From Aminobacter sp. AP02 (GTDB lineage Bacteria > Pseudomonadota > Alphaproteobacteria > Rhizobiales > Rhizobiaceae), in NCBI RefSeq assembly GCF_003148805.1, contig NZ_QGGX01000008.1:62001-126000 (forward strand): a stretch of 64,000 nucleotides of DNA, given 5' to 3'. Position 1 is the first letter of the stretch. Each line of letters begins with the position of its first letter. Below the pieces are notes generated by a model. It searched no databases and was not told the DNA's origin. It saw only the letters and a program-made list of their open reading frames with translations. The position numbers and the translations under genes are program-made. Positions 20,473 to 31,255 of the stretch are shown one piece after another.

Positions 20473-21189
20473 ATGCTGACGCGCAAACAACACGAGCTTC
20501 TGCTGTTCATCCACGAGCGTTTGAAAGAGACGGGCATCCCCCCATCTTTCGACGAAATGAAGGAAGCGCTCGACCTCGCCTCCAAATCCGGCATCCATCG
20601 CCTGATCACGGCACTGGAGGAGCGTGGCTTCATCCGACGCCTGCCAAATCGTGCACGCGCACTCGAAGTGCTGCGCATGCCCGATTCGATTGCGCCTGGC
20701 CTCAACGCGGCGCGAAAGTTCTCGCCCAGCGTCATCGAAGGCAGTCTCGGCCGTCGGCCTGAGCCTTCGCGCTCGATGTCGGCGGGTAACGACGACGACG
20801 CCGGTTCGGCCGTCACCATCCCGGTGATGGGTCGTATCGCCGCCGGCGTGCCGATCGACGCGATCCAGCACAAGACCCATTCCATTACCGTTCCGCCGGA
20901 TATGATCATGGGCGGCGAGCATTACGCGCTCGAGGTCAAGGGCGACTCGATGATCGAGGCTGGCATCTTTGACGGCGATACGGTCGTCATCCGCAGTTCG
21001 ACCACCGCCAATCCCGGTGAGATCATCGTGGCACTTGTCGACGATGAGGAAGCGACCCTCAAGCGATTCCGTCGCAAGGGCGCCTCGATCGCGCTCGAAG
21101 CAGCCAATCCGGCCTACGAAACGCGCATCTTCGGGCCCGACAGGGTCAAGGTACAAGGCAAGCTTGTCGGACTTATCCGCCGCTATTGA
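20473..21189 (+). CDS. lexA: LexA repressor
   Basis: Self-cleaving repressor of the SOS response; 238 residues. The N-terminal winged helix ([40 protein letters not shown]) is followed by a long linker typical of alphaproteobacteria. The S24 protease domain has the Ala-Gly cleavage site in [10 protein letters not shown], the nucleophile Ser in [11 protein letters not shown], and the general-base Lys in [10 protein letters not shown]. The ATG at 20473 is chosen over the longer frame from 20431, which would start inside the operators. It converges with comEC. Confidence 0.97.
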   Translation: MLTRKQHELLLFIHERLKETGIPPSFDEMKEALDLASKSGIHRLITALEERGFIRRLPNRARALEVLRMPDSIAPGLNAARKFSPSVIEGSLGRRPEPSRSMSAGNDDDAGSAVTIPVMGRIAAGVPIDAIQHKTHSITVPPDMIMGGEHYALEVKGDSMIEAGIFDGDTVVIRSSTTANPGEIIVALVDDEEATLKRFRRKGASIALEAANPAYETRIFGPDRVKVQGKLVGLIRRY

Positions 21190-21252
21190 TTTTTGCACAG
21201 CGGGGTCGAGCCTGCCTGCCCAGCCATAGGGTGGGACCTGCCTGAATTTCGG

Positions 21253-23721
21253 CTATTTGGCCGAGATCGCGGCTTTCGGCGTTTTGGGGCGTTTGTCTGT
21301 GTGCTGGTAGGGCGCCAGCCCCCTCGCCTCGCGTGAGAATGCGCGCTGCATGTGCCATGGACGATATGGTTCGGGCACGGCGTGACGGATCTCGATTTCT
21401 TGGCGTTTGTTGTCCGTTGTCGGCTTCAGGAATATCGCCGCACTGCCCAGACGCGCGAGCTCTCGGCTGGTGAGCACGGTTGCATCTGATCTTGGGCAAG
21501 TGTCGTTTGCGGTGGCGTCGTTCACGACAATGAGGTCAGCGTTTGCGCAAACGCGCCGGGCGGCCATTACATCCTCCGCATGCACGATCAATCCGGCCGA
21601 CGTGTGTTGAACCTGACAAAGGCCGCCGCTGCAGACAAATGCAGCCTCGTTGGCACTGCCGTTTGGATTGCCGGATTTGACAGCGCCTTTCGCATCAGTG
21701 CGAAGAGGTCCGACGAGTTCCTCTGCGACCAGTGCGCGCATCCAGTTGTCGACCGTGAACTCATTTGGCCGGGAACGATTGACGGCAAGCCTTTTGTCCG
21801 CCGTTGGCACCCCCACCAGGCGGCCATCCTCGGAGACGAGGCCGACAGGTGTTTCGGTTTCCATCAGCGTCAGAATTCCAAGGGCCGCAAATGGCAAGGC
21901 GGCGGCACGCAGCCACGTCGTGGCTATTGATGCGATGACCAATGCGGCGGTGATGAGGACGACAGCTTCCGCGGAGACCAGCCCGACTGCATCGACGGGC
22001 GACCTCTCGGAAAACCACTTTGAGAGTTCGATCATGGCCTTCAGACCGACACCCATAGTATCGAGGAATAGGCCGTCGAGGCCCAATGGCATGAAGATGC
22101 CGGCCAAGACCGCAAACGGCATCACCAAGACGGAGACGATCGGCATGACAGCGAGATTGGCGACAAGGCTGAGCGGCGAGACTCGCTGGAAATGCCAGGC
22201 GCCGAAGACGCTGGTGGCAAGGCCTGCGATCAGCGAGGTAGCAATGAGCCCGATCGCAACAGTTGCAAGCCAGCGCCACAATTTCGACGGCAGCGACCTT
22301 TGCACGAGAGGTTGAGCTTGCTCCTCCCGCCTATCCGACCACCAGGCATAGGCGCCGACAAGTGCGGCTGTTGCCGCAAACGACATCTGGAAGCTCGGGC
22401 CAACCACCTCATGCGGCGAGATTACGATGACGACGATCGCCGAGATCGCCAGATTGCGCATGGTGAGTGCCGCACGATCGAACAGCACGGCGGTCAGCAT
22501 CACGGCCAGCATGATGAAACTGCGTTGTGCCGCGACCTCGGCACCAGAGATGAACAGATAGCCGCCCGTCGAGACCAAGGCAGCGCTCGCAGCGTATTTC
22601 TTGACCGGCCAACGTGATGCGAAGGTAGGAAAGCCAGCGAGGGCAAGCCGCATCAACACCATGACAGTACCCGCGACCATCGCCATATGCAGGCCCGAGA
22701 TCGAAATGATGTGGTAGAGGCCGGTGCGCCGCAGCGCCTCGTTGATATCCTCGGGAATGCCGCCGCGCACACCGACCACCAGCGCTGCCGCTATTTCGCC
22801 TTCGGCTCCACCGATCCGGTCCCGAATGCGCTGGGCAATCTCTTCACGCACGTTCTCTATCGAAGCAAAGGCTCGATCGCTGGCCGACGGCGGCTGTGTT
22901 GAGGCGGCAAGGTCCGGCCCCTTCATGAAGAAGCCACTGGCGCCAATGCCGTCGAAGTAGCTTTCGAAGGAAAAATCATAGCTGCCAGGTCGCACCGGGC
23001 CCGAAGGCGGCATGAGGCGGACATAGCCGGTCACCTGCGCCCCCGCGACCACGCCTTCTGGAACCTTGCGCGCGGTCAGCCTCACGCGCTCCGGGGCATA
23101 GCGCAAAACCGGACGCGCGGTTGCGAGGACATCAAGCGTCAACCGTACCCGGCCATTGTCGAGATGGTCGAGTCCGATGACCCGACCGGTGATCCCAGTC
23201 GATATTTCGGCCCCTAGCATCCTGGTTGCCATTCCAGCCGTTTCAAGCTTTGCCAGCGTCATGCCGAGCAGGCAGGTCGCAGCGGCGGCAAGCCCGTAAT
23301 GGACCAACCTGTGCGAACGCATGACGAAGGCGAGCGAGCCCACGACTGCGAAAGCGATCATCAGCGGTGCGATCGCCGGTTCAACCCGCAGGGCAAAATA
23401 GATAAGCGCGCCGATAGCCAGAAACACCGGAATCAACAGAAAGGCGGCTCCACGGTCGAGTTCGGTTTGGATTGCGGAAAGTGCTGATCGCCCGTTGATC
23501 CGGTGGCGAACCAGAAGTCGTGCCCATCGATGCCGCCGTGGCAAGTGAGACGACGCGCCGGTCGCTGCGATTGCGACCTCCGCCGTGGCTGTGTCGGCTG
23601 CTGGAGTTCTGGGCTTCGCCCATGCCACGGGAAGCAAGGACGAGGCTGCCAGCAAGCTGCGCTCGCTGGCCTCAGCCACCGGATTGTTACCGGCCTGCCC
23701 CTCCCGCACGTGCTCGCCCAT
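21253..23721 (-). CDS. comEC: ComEC/Rec2-type DNA uptake channel protein
   Basis: An 822-residue polytopic inner-membrane protein. The order is a long N-terminus (to about 90), paired membrane helices, the DUF4131/OB-like segment (about 180-270, [20 protein letters not shown]), then the Competence domain (about 300-620) with [20 protein letters not shown]. The C-terminal soluble part falls where ComEC normally has a metallo-beta-lactamase-like nuclease domain, but no HxHxDH motif is visible. ComEC carries single-stranded DNA across the inner membrane during transformation. The start is uncertain, because the first 90 or so residues have no family match. Confidence 0.88.
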   Translation of the reverse strand: MGEHVREGQAGNNPVAEASERSLLAASSLLPVAWAKPRTPAADTATAEVAIAATGASSHLPRRHRWARLLVRHRINGRSALSAIQTELDRGAAFLLIPVFLAIGALIYFALRVEPAIAPLMIAFAVVGSLAFVMRSHRLVHYGLAAAATCLLGMTLAKLETAGMATRMLGAEISTGITGRVIGLDHLDNGRVRLTLDVLATARPVLRYAPERVRLTARKVPEGVVAGAQVTGYVRLMPPSGPVRPGSYDFSFESYFDGIGASGFFMKGPDLAASTQPPSASDRAFASIENVREEIAQRIRDRIGGAEGEIAAALVVGVRGGIPEDINEALRRTGLYHIISISGLHMAMVAGTVMVLMRLALAGFPTFASRWPVKKYAASAALVSTGGYLFISGAEVAAQRSFIMLAVMLTAVLFDRAALTMRNLAISAIVVIVISPHEVVGPSFQMSFAATAALVGAYAWWSDRREEQAQPLVQRSLPSKLWRWLATVAIGLIATSLIAGLATSVFGAWHFQRVSPLSLVANLAVMPIVSVLVMPFAVLAGIFMPLGLDGLFLDTMGVGLKAMIELSKWFSERSPVDAVGLVSAEAVVLITAALVIASIATTWLRAAALPFAALGILTLMETETPVGLVSEDGRLVGVPTADKRLAVNRSRPNEFTVDNWMRALVAEELVGPLRTDAKGAVKSGNPNGSANEAAFVCSGGLCQVQHTSAGLIVHAEDVMAARRVCANADLIVVNDATANDTCPRSDATVLTSRELARLGSAAIFLKPTTDNKRQEIEIRHAVPEPYRPWHMQRAFSREARGLAPYQHTDKRPKTPKAAISAK

Positions 23722-23830
23722 CGGGCCTGCCCCTTGCGCCCCAGACCTTCTATGCTACATCAACGCCACCGAAACGCCATGCGCCGCCGGTCTCCGGCCG
23801 GGCGACGCCATGCCTCCCTTGGAATTTGCT

Positions 23831-25252
23831 ATGTCCGTCGTGACCCGCTTCGCCCCCTCGCCCACCGGCTACCTGCATATCGGTGGCGCGCGCACCGCGC
23901 TATTCAACTGGCTCTATTCCCGTCACACCGGCGGCAAGATGCTGCTGCGCATCGAAGACACCGACCGCGAGCGCTCGACCGATGCCGCAACAGCAGCGAT
24001 CCTCGAAGGCCTGACCTGGCTTGGCCTGACATGGGAAGGCGAGCCGATCTCCCAGTTCGAGCGTGCGCCGCGCCATCGCGAGGTCGCGGAAGAACTCGTG
24101 CGTTTGGGCAAGGCCTATTATTGCTATGCTTCTCAGGAAGAGCTCACCGAAATGCGGGAGAAGGCGCGCGCCGAGGGGCGGCCGCCGCGCTATGACGGCC
24201 GCTGGCGCGACCGCGACCCGTCCGAGGCACCCGCCGGCGTCAAGCCGGTCATCCGCATCAAGGCGCCGACCGAAGGCGAAACACTTGTGCGCGACCGCGT
24301 GCAGGGCGACGTGCGCTTTCCCAACAAGGATCTCGACGATTTCATCATCCTGCGCTCGGACGGTGTGCCGACCTACATGCATGCGGTCGTCGTCGACGAT
24401 CACGACATGGGCGTCACCCACATCATCCGCGGCGACGACCACCTGACCAACGCCGCGCGCCAGACGGTCATTTATGTCGCCATGGGCTGGGACGTGCCTG
24501 TGATGGCGCATATCCCGCTGATCCACGGTGCCGACGGCGCCAAGCTGTCCAAGCGTCACGGCGCGCTCGGCGTTGATGCCTATCGCGCCATGGGCTACCT
24601 GCCTGAAGCGCTGCTCAACTATCTCGCCCGCCTCGGATGGAGCCATGGCGACGACGAGGTGATGAGCATCGAAGACATGATCCGCTGGTTCGAGATCGAG
24701 GACGTCAACAAGGGGGCCGCCCGCTTCGACTTCGCCAAGCTCGAGGCGCTGAACGGCGTCCACATGCGCCAGATGGATGACAGCAAGCTGTTCGACATCT
24801 TTGTTGCCACATTGCCCTACCTGCCGGGTGGCGACGCGATCCTCAGCAAGCTCGACGACAAACGCACGGCGCAGCTGATTGCAGCCATGCCTGGTCTCAA
24901 GGAGCGCGCCAAGACGCTGATCGAGTTGGCGGAGGGTGCAGCCTTCCTGTTTGCCGAACGGCCGTTGGCCTTGGACGAGAAGGCTGCCAGCCTGCTGGCT
25001 GGTCCGGCCAAGGACATCCTCAAGGGCGCCCATGCGGCCCTTTCGACGGTGGCTGACGCGGATTGGAACGCGGCCTCCGCCGAGGCTGCAATCCGCGAGT
25101 TTGCCGGTCGCGAGAATGTGAAATTGGGCGGAGTCGCCCAGCCTTTGCGTGCCGCTTTGACAGGCAAAAGCACCTCCCCGGGGGTGTTCGATGTGTTGGC
25201 TGTTCTGGGCCGCGACGAAAGTCTGGGCCGCATTTCCGATCAAATCGATTAG
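23831..25252 (+). CDS. gltX: Glutamyl-tRNA synthetase
   Basis: Class I aminoacyl-tRNA synthetase, 473 residues. It has the HIGH-type motif in [21 protein letters not shown] and the KMSKS-type motif [14 protein letters not shown], with [11 protein letters not shown] and [15 protein letters not shown] between. [12 protein letters not shown] is the correct start; an 82-residue upstream extension runs across the divergent comEC promoter region. Most rhizobia carry two gltX paralogues, one charging tRNA-Gln for transamidation; which one this is cannot be told here. Confidence 0.96.
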   Translation: MSVVTRFAPSPTGYLHIGGARTALFNWLYSRHTGGKMLLRIEDTDRERSTDAATAAILEGLTWLGLTWEGEPISQFERAPRHREVAEELVRLGKAYYCYASQEELTEMREKARAEGRPPRYDGRWRDRDPSEAPAGVKPVIRIKAPTEGETLVRDRVQGDVRFPNKDLDDFIILRSDGVPTYMHAVVVDDHDMGVTHIIRGDDHLTNAARQTVIYVAMGWDVPVMAHIPLIHGADGAKLSKRHGALGVDAYRAMGYLPEALLNYLARLGWSHGDDEVMSIEDMIRWFEIEDVNKGAARFDFAKLEALNGVHMRQMDDSKLFDIFVATLPYLPGGDAILSKLDDKRTAQLIAAMPGLKERAKTLIELAEGAAFLFAERPLALDEKAASLLAGPAKDILKGAHAALSTVADADWNAASAEAAIREFAGRENVKLGGVAQPLRAALTGKSTSPGVFDVLAVLGRDESLGRISDQID

Positions 25253-25435
25253 GTCAGCAGTGCTTTCCTAGTTTTGCATTGAAATGAGGCTGTTGCGGTG
25301 CAACATTGCGGCAACAGGTCAATTTGAAAGCAGCGGGGAAGCTGGGAAGCGTGTTCGAGCGTTCCGGGCCTATTGGTTGCCTTGTTATGACGATTGCGCC
25401 GCGTGAAGCGGCAACTCAGCACTAAGGAGTATGCG

Positions 25436-26725
<1,290 letters not shown>

Positions 26726-26743
26726 ACGCAGCTGCCAACTCAG

Positions 26744-26777
26744 ATACGCCCGCCAAGTTCTTGCTTGGCGGGCGTAT
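26744..26777. terminator. Shared terminator of gltA and lpxB
   Basis: ATACGCCCGCCAAG (26744-26757) pairs perfectly over 14 bp with CTTGGCGGGCGTAT (26764-26777) around TTCTTG. It begins 19 nt after gltA and ends one base before the lpxB stop. T runs are short on both sides. Confidence 0.8.
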
Positions 26778-26778
26778 T

Positions 26779-27942
26779 TCATTTCAAGATGTGTTTGAGA
26801 ACCGCTTCGGCGGCAAGCTCGCCCGAAGGCCGCTCTGTCGCCAGGCGGCGGGCGATTTCGGCAAAGCCCTCCTTCTGCCAGCGCCGCAGGCCGCTGTCGT
26901 CGAACAGGCCCTCGACATAACGCGCCATCCATTGTGGCCGCACATACTGGTTGTAGTTTTCCTGGATGACGGGGCGGTCTGCGATCAGATTGGGCAGAGC
27001 AGCGCTCCACACAGTGATCAGGCTTTGAACCGCGCGCATGAACGTATCGAGCTTGTAGGAAGACAGCATCGGCACGCCGGCAAGCGCAAGCTCCAGAGAC
27101 ACGGTTCCCGATGCGATCAAGGCCGCATCGGCCTCGCCGAATGCCTGCCACTTGTGCTGCTTGTCGAGGATGATCTCGGGCTTTTGCGCCCAACCGGAAA
27201 CGGCTTCTTCGACCATGCCGGCAACATGTGGCACGGTTGGCAAAAGCAAGCGCATCCGGTGGCCACGGGCGCGCAGGATCGACACAGTCTCGCCGAACGG
27301 CCCGATCAGGCCGCGGACTTCGCTGCGGCGCGACCCAGGCAGCAGCAGCAGTGTTTTTTCGCGACCGGGCGCAAGCGTGCCTTTGCCTTCCTGCATCGCC
27401 GCGGCAATCGCTATTCCGGGATCTGTCGCCAGGCGGTGGCCAACGAAGGTACCATGCGGGCCGCCGAGGCGCGCGAGTTCATCCGGCTCGAACGGCAGGA
27501 TGCACAGTATCTCGTCGACATGTGGCTTCATGGCCTTGGCACGCCCTGGCCGCCAGGCCCAGACGCTCGGGCATATGTAGTGAACGATCGGGACCTTGGG
27601 GTCGAGCGCGCGAACCTTCTTGGCAACCCGCAACGAAAAATCAGGGCTGTCGATGGTGATCAGGCAGTCCGGCTGCTCCTTGGCGACAAAGCGCGCTGTC
27701 TCACCAATGCGCCGCAACAGGCGCGGCAGATCGCGGATGACCGCCGTCAGCCCCATAAGTGCGATTTCGCCGGCATCGAACAGGGGCGAAAGACCGAGTT
27801 CCTGCAGATGACGACCACCGGTGCCAACCAGCTTGACGTCGCGCCCAGTCAGCCGCTGCAGCGCCTGCACCAGGTCGGCTCCCAGAAGGTCGCCCGACTC
27901 CTCACCTGCGACAACGGCTATCTTGAGCGGTGGCAAGCTCAT
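26779..27942 (-). CDS. lpxB: Lipid-A-disaccharide synthase
   Basis: Joins UDP-2,3-diacylglucosamine and lipid X into the lipid A disaccharide; 387 residues, a GT19 glycosyltransferase. Motifs: KIAVVAGEESGDLLGADLVQ, GTGGRHLQELGLSPLFD, HYICPSVWAWRPGRAKAMKP, LLPGSRRSEV and ASGTVSLELALAGVPML. It is the last gene of the lipid A run and overlaps lpxI by 4 nt. Confidence 0.96.
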   Translation of the reverse strand: MSLPPLKIAVVAGEESGDLLGADLVQALQRLTGRDVKLVGTGGRHLQELGLSPLFDAGEIALMGLTAVIRDLPRLLRRIGETARFVAKEQPDCLITIDSPDFSLRVAKKVRALDPKVPIVHYICPSVWAWRPGRAKAMKPHVDEILCILPFEPDELARLGGPHGTFVGHRLATDPGIAIAAAMQEGKGTLAPGREKTLLLLPGSRRSEVRGLIGPFGETVSILRARGHRMRLLLPTVPHVAGMVEEAVSGWAQKPEIILDKQHKWQAFGEADAALIASGTVSLELALAGVPMLSSYKLDTFMRAVQSLITVWSAALPNLIADRPVIQENYNQYVRPQWMARYVEGLFDDSGLRRWQKEGFAEIARRLATERPSGELAAEAVLKHILK

Positions 27943-28832
27943 GTGTTGTTTCCCTTGCCAGTGAGGCCGACGACAAACAGGCCCAACCTGTCCGCGCGTT
28001 CGACCATCTCGCCAAAATCAAGCACAAGCGAGCGGCCTGCCTCGACTCCAATTCCAGCAAGGCCTGCCGCGTGGGCTGCTTCGACCGTCGCGGGGCCTAT
28101 GGTTGGCAGATCGGCGCGAAGTTCCTGGTGCGGCTTGGCGCATTTGACCAGAACGCCGCGTTTGCGGCCGGCGATGCGTCCATTGTTGCGCAGGTCGCGA
28201 ACGCGTTCGAGCAGAAGGTCGGTGCCCTCTATGCCTTCCAGGGCAATAGCTCGTCCGCCGATGGCGACCGCGGCCTGCCCGACATCGAGTGCGCCGATGG
28301 CATGGGCGGCCTCCAGGCCGGCATACAGGTCGACCCAATCACCCTTCTGAGGCTTATGGGTGCCCATTGCTCCTTCGACCGCCAACAGTTCCGGCACGAT
28401 TTGATGGGCACCGACAACCTTGATGCCGTAGTCCTCAAACGTATTGACCAATATGCGCAACAACCCGTCGTCACCGCGCGCGAGGGCAGTCAGAGCACGC
28501 GGCAGCAGGCGAAACAACATCAGGCTCGGACGGATCGCGCGCAGTCTCGGCCGACGACTGACACCGCCGGCGAGCACGACATGCGTGACGCCCTTCTGCC
28601 TGAGAAGCGGCAGCAGCGAAGGAAATTGCTCGATAGCGAGCACTTCACCCTCATAGCCCGTCAGGCTGGTGCCAGAGTCAGTCTCACCATCGAGGCGGAC
28701 CACAAAGGGCTGATGGCCGGAATGGGCAAGGGTGTCTGCGACGTTGACCGGTAACCGGCCGCTGCCTGCGACGACAGCGACACGGTCAGTCGCGGAAAGG
28801 TTTATCTTCTTTCCGCACTCAGCTTTCGTCAT
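27939..28832 (-). CDS. lpxI: UDP-2,3-diacylglucosamine pyrophosphatase LpxI (DUF1009)
   Basis: Hydrolyses UDP-2,3-diacylglucosamine to lipid X, the step done by LpxH in E. coli; LpxI replaces it in alphaproteobacteria. It has 297 residues: VAVVAGSGRLPVNVADTLAH at the N-terminus, GGVSRRPRLRAIRP in the middle, and the C-terminal domain with LLERVRDLRNNGRIAG and LPTIGPATVEAAHAAGLAGI. The chosen ATG gives a 14-nt overlap with lpxA, and its stop overlaps lpxB by 4 nt. A start 20 codons earlier (28892) is open but would sit deep in lpxA. Confidence 0.93.
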   Translation of the reverse strand: MTKAECGKKINLSATDRVAVVAGSGRLPVNVADTLAHSGHQPFVVRLDGETDSGTSLTGYEGEVLAIEQFPSLLPLLRQKGVTHVVLAGGVSRRPRLRAIRPSLMLFRLLPRALTALARGDDGLLRILVNTFEDYGIKVVGAHQIVPELLAVEGAMGTHKPQKGDWVDLYAGLEAAHAIGALDVGQAAVAIGGRAIALEGIEGTDLLLERVRDLRNNGRIAGRKRGVLVKCAKPHQELRADLPTIGPATVEAAHAAGLAGIGVEAGRSLVLDFGEMVERADRLGLFVVGLTGKGNNT

Positions 28833-29655
28833 CGGCGGCGTCGTCGGAGACGGCGTTGCGGATCGGCGGAACGGTGAAGTGCCGCTTGCCACGTGCCTGG
28901 ATGAAATCCAGAACGTCGCGAACGATCGCCGACCCGGCGAATTCGCGCTCGACGGCCGGGATGTTTTCGGCCACCGATCGAGCGGGATCGAAGATCATCT
29001 TGTAGGCCTTGCGCAGGGCAAAGATTTCCGCGCGCGGCAAACCCGAGCGCTTCATGCCGATGATATTGAGGCCGCGCAATTTAGCGCGATTCCCCATCAC
29101 CATGCCGTAAGGGATGATGTCGCCGTCAATGATGGCAGCACCACCGGCAAAGGCATGATGCCCGATACGCGTCATCTGGTGGACAGCGGCAAGTCCGCCA
29201 ATCGTGACGTTGTTGCCGACCTCGACATGGCCACCCAGTGTTGCGACGTTTGCCATGGTGACATTGTCGCCAACGATGCAGTCATGCGCGATGTGCGCAT
29301 AGGCCAAAAACAGTCCGTTGTCGCCAACAGTGGTCTCGCCGCGGCTGGTGTCGGTGCCGACATGCATCGTCACGCCTTCGCGGATGGTGCAGTTCTTGCC
29401 GATGACGAGCGTCGTGCGGCCGCCCTTGTGCTTGTTGTTCTGCGGTGCCGCGCCGAGTGTTGCCTGCGGGAAGACCTTGCAGCCTTCGCCCACCGTCGTT
29501 GCGCCCATCACAGCAACATGGCTGATCAAGTCGACCCGGTCGCCGATGACGGCGTCGGCACTGACGTGGCAGAATGGCCCGATCCGAACACCGGCGCCCA
29601 GCTTGGCACCAGCTTCTACGACGGCGGCGGGATGAATGAATGTTTCGGTCTGCAT
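28819..29655 (-). CDS. lpxA: UDP-N-acetylglucosamine acyltransferase
   Basis: First step of lipid A synthesis, 3-O-acylation of UDP-GlcNAc; 278 residues. Left-handed beta-helix hexapeptide repeats fill the first 190 residues (IHPAAVVEAGAKLGAGVRIG, IGDRVDLISHVAVMGATTVG, GGHVEVGNNVTIGGLAAVHQ), and GMVMGNRAKLRGLNIIGMKR precedes the C-terminal helical domain. The ATG at 29655 is preferred to the TTG one codon upstream. It lies 12 nt behind fabZ. Confidence 0.96.
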   Translation of the reverse strand: MQTETFIHPAAVVEAGAKLGAGVRIGPFCHVSADAVIGDRVDLISHVAVMGATTVGEGCKVFPQATLGAAPQNNKHKGGRTTLVIGKNCTIREGVTMHVGTDTSRGETTVGDNGLFLAYAHIAHDCIVGDNVTMANVATLGGHVEVGNNVTIGGLAAVHQMTRIGHHAFAGGAAIIDGDIIPYGMVMGNRAKLRGLNIIGMKRSGLPRAEIFALRKAYKMIFDPARSVAENIPAVEREFAGSAIVRDVLDFIQARGKRHFTVPPIRNAVSDDAADDES

Positions 29656-29667
29656 CAACGTTCTAGC

Positions 29668-30132
29668 TTATTCCTTGGGCACCATCATCGCCGCAACCTC
29701 GGCTTCCGCCACCGTGACTCCGTCGACGCGCGCGTCGCAGGCAAATTTCAGGATGTTGCCGCGCTTCTTGATCTTCTTGACGTGGATTCTCAGCTGGTCG
29801 CCCGGAACGACCGGTTTACGGAATTTTGCGCCGTCTACAGTCATCAAATAGACCAGCGACGGCGTTTCGTCGATAACGAGCCGCAGGCAGATAGCCCCGG
29901 CTGTCTGGGCCATCGCTTCGATGATCAGCACCCCCGGCATGACCGGATGCGCGGGGAAATGGCCCTGAAAATGCGGCTCGTTGACGGTGACGTTCTTGAT
30001 GCCAACCGCCGAGTCGTCGCCATCGATCTCGACGATACGATCGATCAAAAGAAACGGGTAGCGGTGTGGAAGTATCTTGAAGAGGCCCTGGATATCGACG
30101 GCTTCGAGCGTCCTGGTTGCCTGGTCAGTCAT
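29668..30132 (-). CDS. fabZ: (3R)-hydroxyacyl-ACP dehydratase FabZ
   Basis: Dehydration step of fatty-acid elongation; 154 residues, a hotdog fold. It has [20 protein letters not shown], the catalytic His in [23 protein letters not shown] and the Glu in the same helix. It lies between lpxD (8-nt overlap) and lpxA, the standard arrangement, which ties hydroxyacyl-ACP use in lipid A to elongation. Confidence 0.97.
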   Translation of the reverse strand: MTDQATRTLEAVDIQGLFKILPHRYPFLLIDRIVEIDGDDSAVGIKNVTVNEPHFQGHFPAHPVMPGVLIIEAMAQTAGAICLRLVIDETPSLVYLMTVDGAKFRKPVVPGDQLRIHVKKIKKRGNILKFACDARVDGVTVAEAEVAAMMVPKE

Positions 30133-31183
30133 TGCGCCCGCCCTCCTTTGGTTTTCCCTTGGCCAACTTCTTCAGCAATGCGAATTCGCGCATTGCCTCT
30201 TTCATCGGCTTGGCCGGATAGCCGGCCCAAACCTCGCCCGCGGGCACGTCATGCATGAAGCCGCTGCGCGCCGCCAGTTGTGCGCCAGCGCCGATCGTCA
30301 AATGATCGGCAAGGCCGACGCCTCCGCCCATCATGACGTTGTCGCCAACGACGACGGAGCCCGAAATACCCGTAAGGCCAGCAATGACGCAATTGCGGCC
30401 AATGCGCACGTTGTGGGCAATCTGGACCAGATTGTCGATCTTGGTGTTCTCGCCGATGACGGTATCCGCCATCGCCCCACGATCGACAGTCGAATTGGCG
30501 CCGATCTCGACATTGTCCTGGATGATCACGCGTCCGATCTGCGGAATGCGTTCGGGTCCACGCGCGCCGCCCGCGAAACCAAATCCATCCTGGCCGATGC
30601 GAGCACCCGCATGGATGATGACGCCATTGCCGATCAGCGCATACTGGATCGAGCAATGTGGGCCGATGTAGCAATCACGCCCGACCTGCGACGAGCGTCC
30701 GATCACCGCATTTGCAGCTATGACGGTGCCACTGCCAACAGCGGCATTGGCGCCGATGACAGCACCTGCTTCGACCACCGCACCCGCTTCGACGTGAGCC
30801 GACGGATCGATATGAGCGAAGGGGGAAACGCCTGAAACACCCGTCACGCCGACAGGGCGTTCAGCCTCGGGATAAAGCAGCCGGCCGATGCGCGCGAAGG
30901 CCTGCTGCGGACGCGGTGTGATCAGAACGGCAATGCCGTCCGGTACCATGCCTGCAACGTCAGGCGTACAAAGCACAGCCGCAGCTACCAGAGTCGCCAG
31001 TGGCTTTGCGTTGCGCTTGCCGTCGACAAACACCAGCGCGCCATCGCCGCCACTGCTCGCGGCAGCAATGGTTGTAAGCGTGATGGGAGAATGCTTATGG
31101 TCGACGAGCGTCGCGCCGGTAAGGTCGGCCACCTCGCCTACCGTATAGTGGCGTGACGGCACAAAGAATACCGGATCCGTCAT
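30125..31183 (-). CDS. lpxD: UDP-3-O-acylglucosamine N-acyltransferase
   Basis: Third step of lipid A synthesis; 352 residues. The N-terminal uridine-binding domain (about 1-100, [16 protein letters not shown]) is followed by hexapeptide beta-helix repeats ([60 protein letters not shown]) and a C-terminal helix. It follows bamA directly; the skp/ompH gene that separates the two in E. coli is absent. Confidence 0.96.
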   Translation of the reverse strand: MTDPVFFVPSRHYTVGEVADLTGATLVDHKHSPITLTTIAAASSGGDGALVFVDGKRNAKPLATLVAAAVLCTPDVAGMVPDGIAVLITPRPQQAFARIGRLLYPEAERPVGVTGVSGVSPFAHIDPSAHVEAGAVVEAGAVIGANAAVGSGTVIAANAVIGRSSQVGRDCYIGPHCSIQYALIGNGVIIHAGARIGQDGFGFAGGARGPERIPQIGRVIIQDNVEIGANSTVDRGAMADTVIGENTKIDNLVQIAHNVRIGRNCVIAGLTGISGSVVVGDNVMMGGGVGLADHLTIGAGAQLAARSGFMHDVPAGEVWAGYPAKPMKEAMREFALLKKLAKGKPKEGGRND

Positions 31184-31215
31184 AAAATGCTGTTCCAGCC
31201 AAGCCGGGCAACCGT

Positions 31216-31240
31216 CTTCCGGGCCAGTATGGCCCGGAAG
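31216..31240 (-). other. Intercistronic hairpin between bamA and lpxD
   Basis: CTTCCGGGCC (31216-31225), loop AGTAT, GGCCCGGAAG (31231-31240); a perfect 10-bp stem 15 nt after the bamA stop with no U tract. It may stabilise bamA mRNA or reduce read-through. Confidence 0.55.
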
Positions 31241-31255
31241 TATCGTACCACGCGA

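Noticed and set aside
25290-25320. GTTGC/GCAAC inverted repeat before gltA as an operator
   Set aside because: Arms are short and the spacing loose; not distinguishable from chance.
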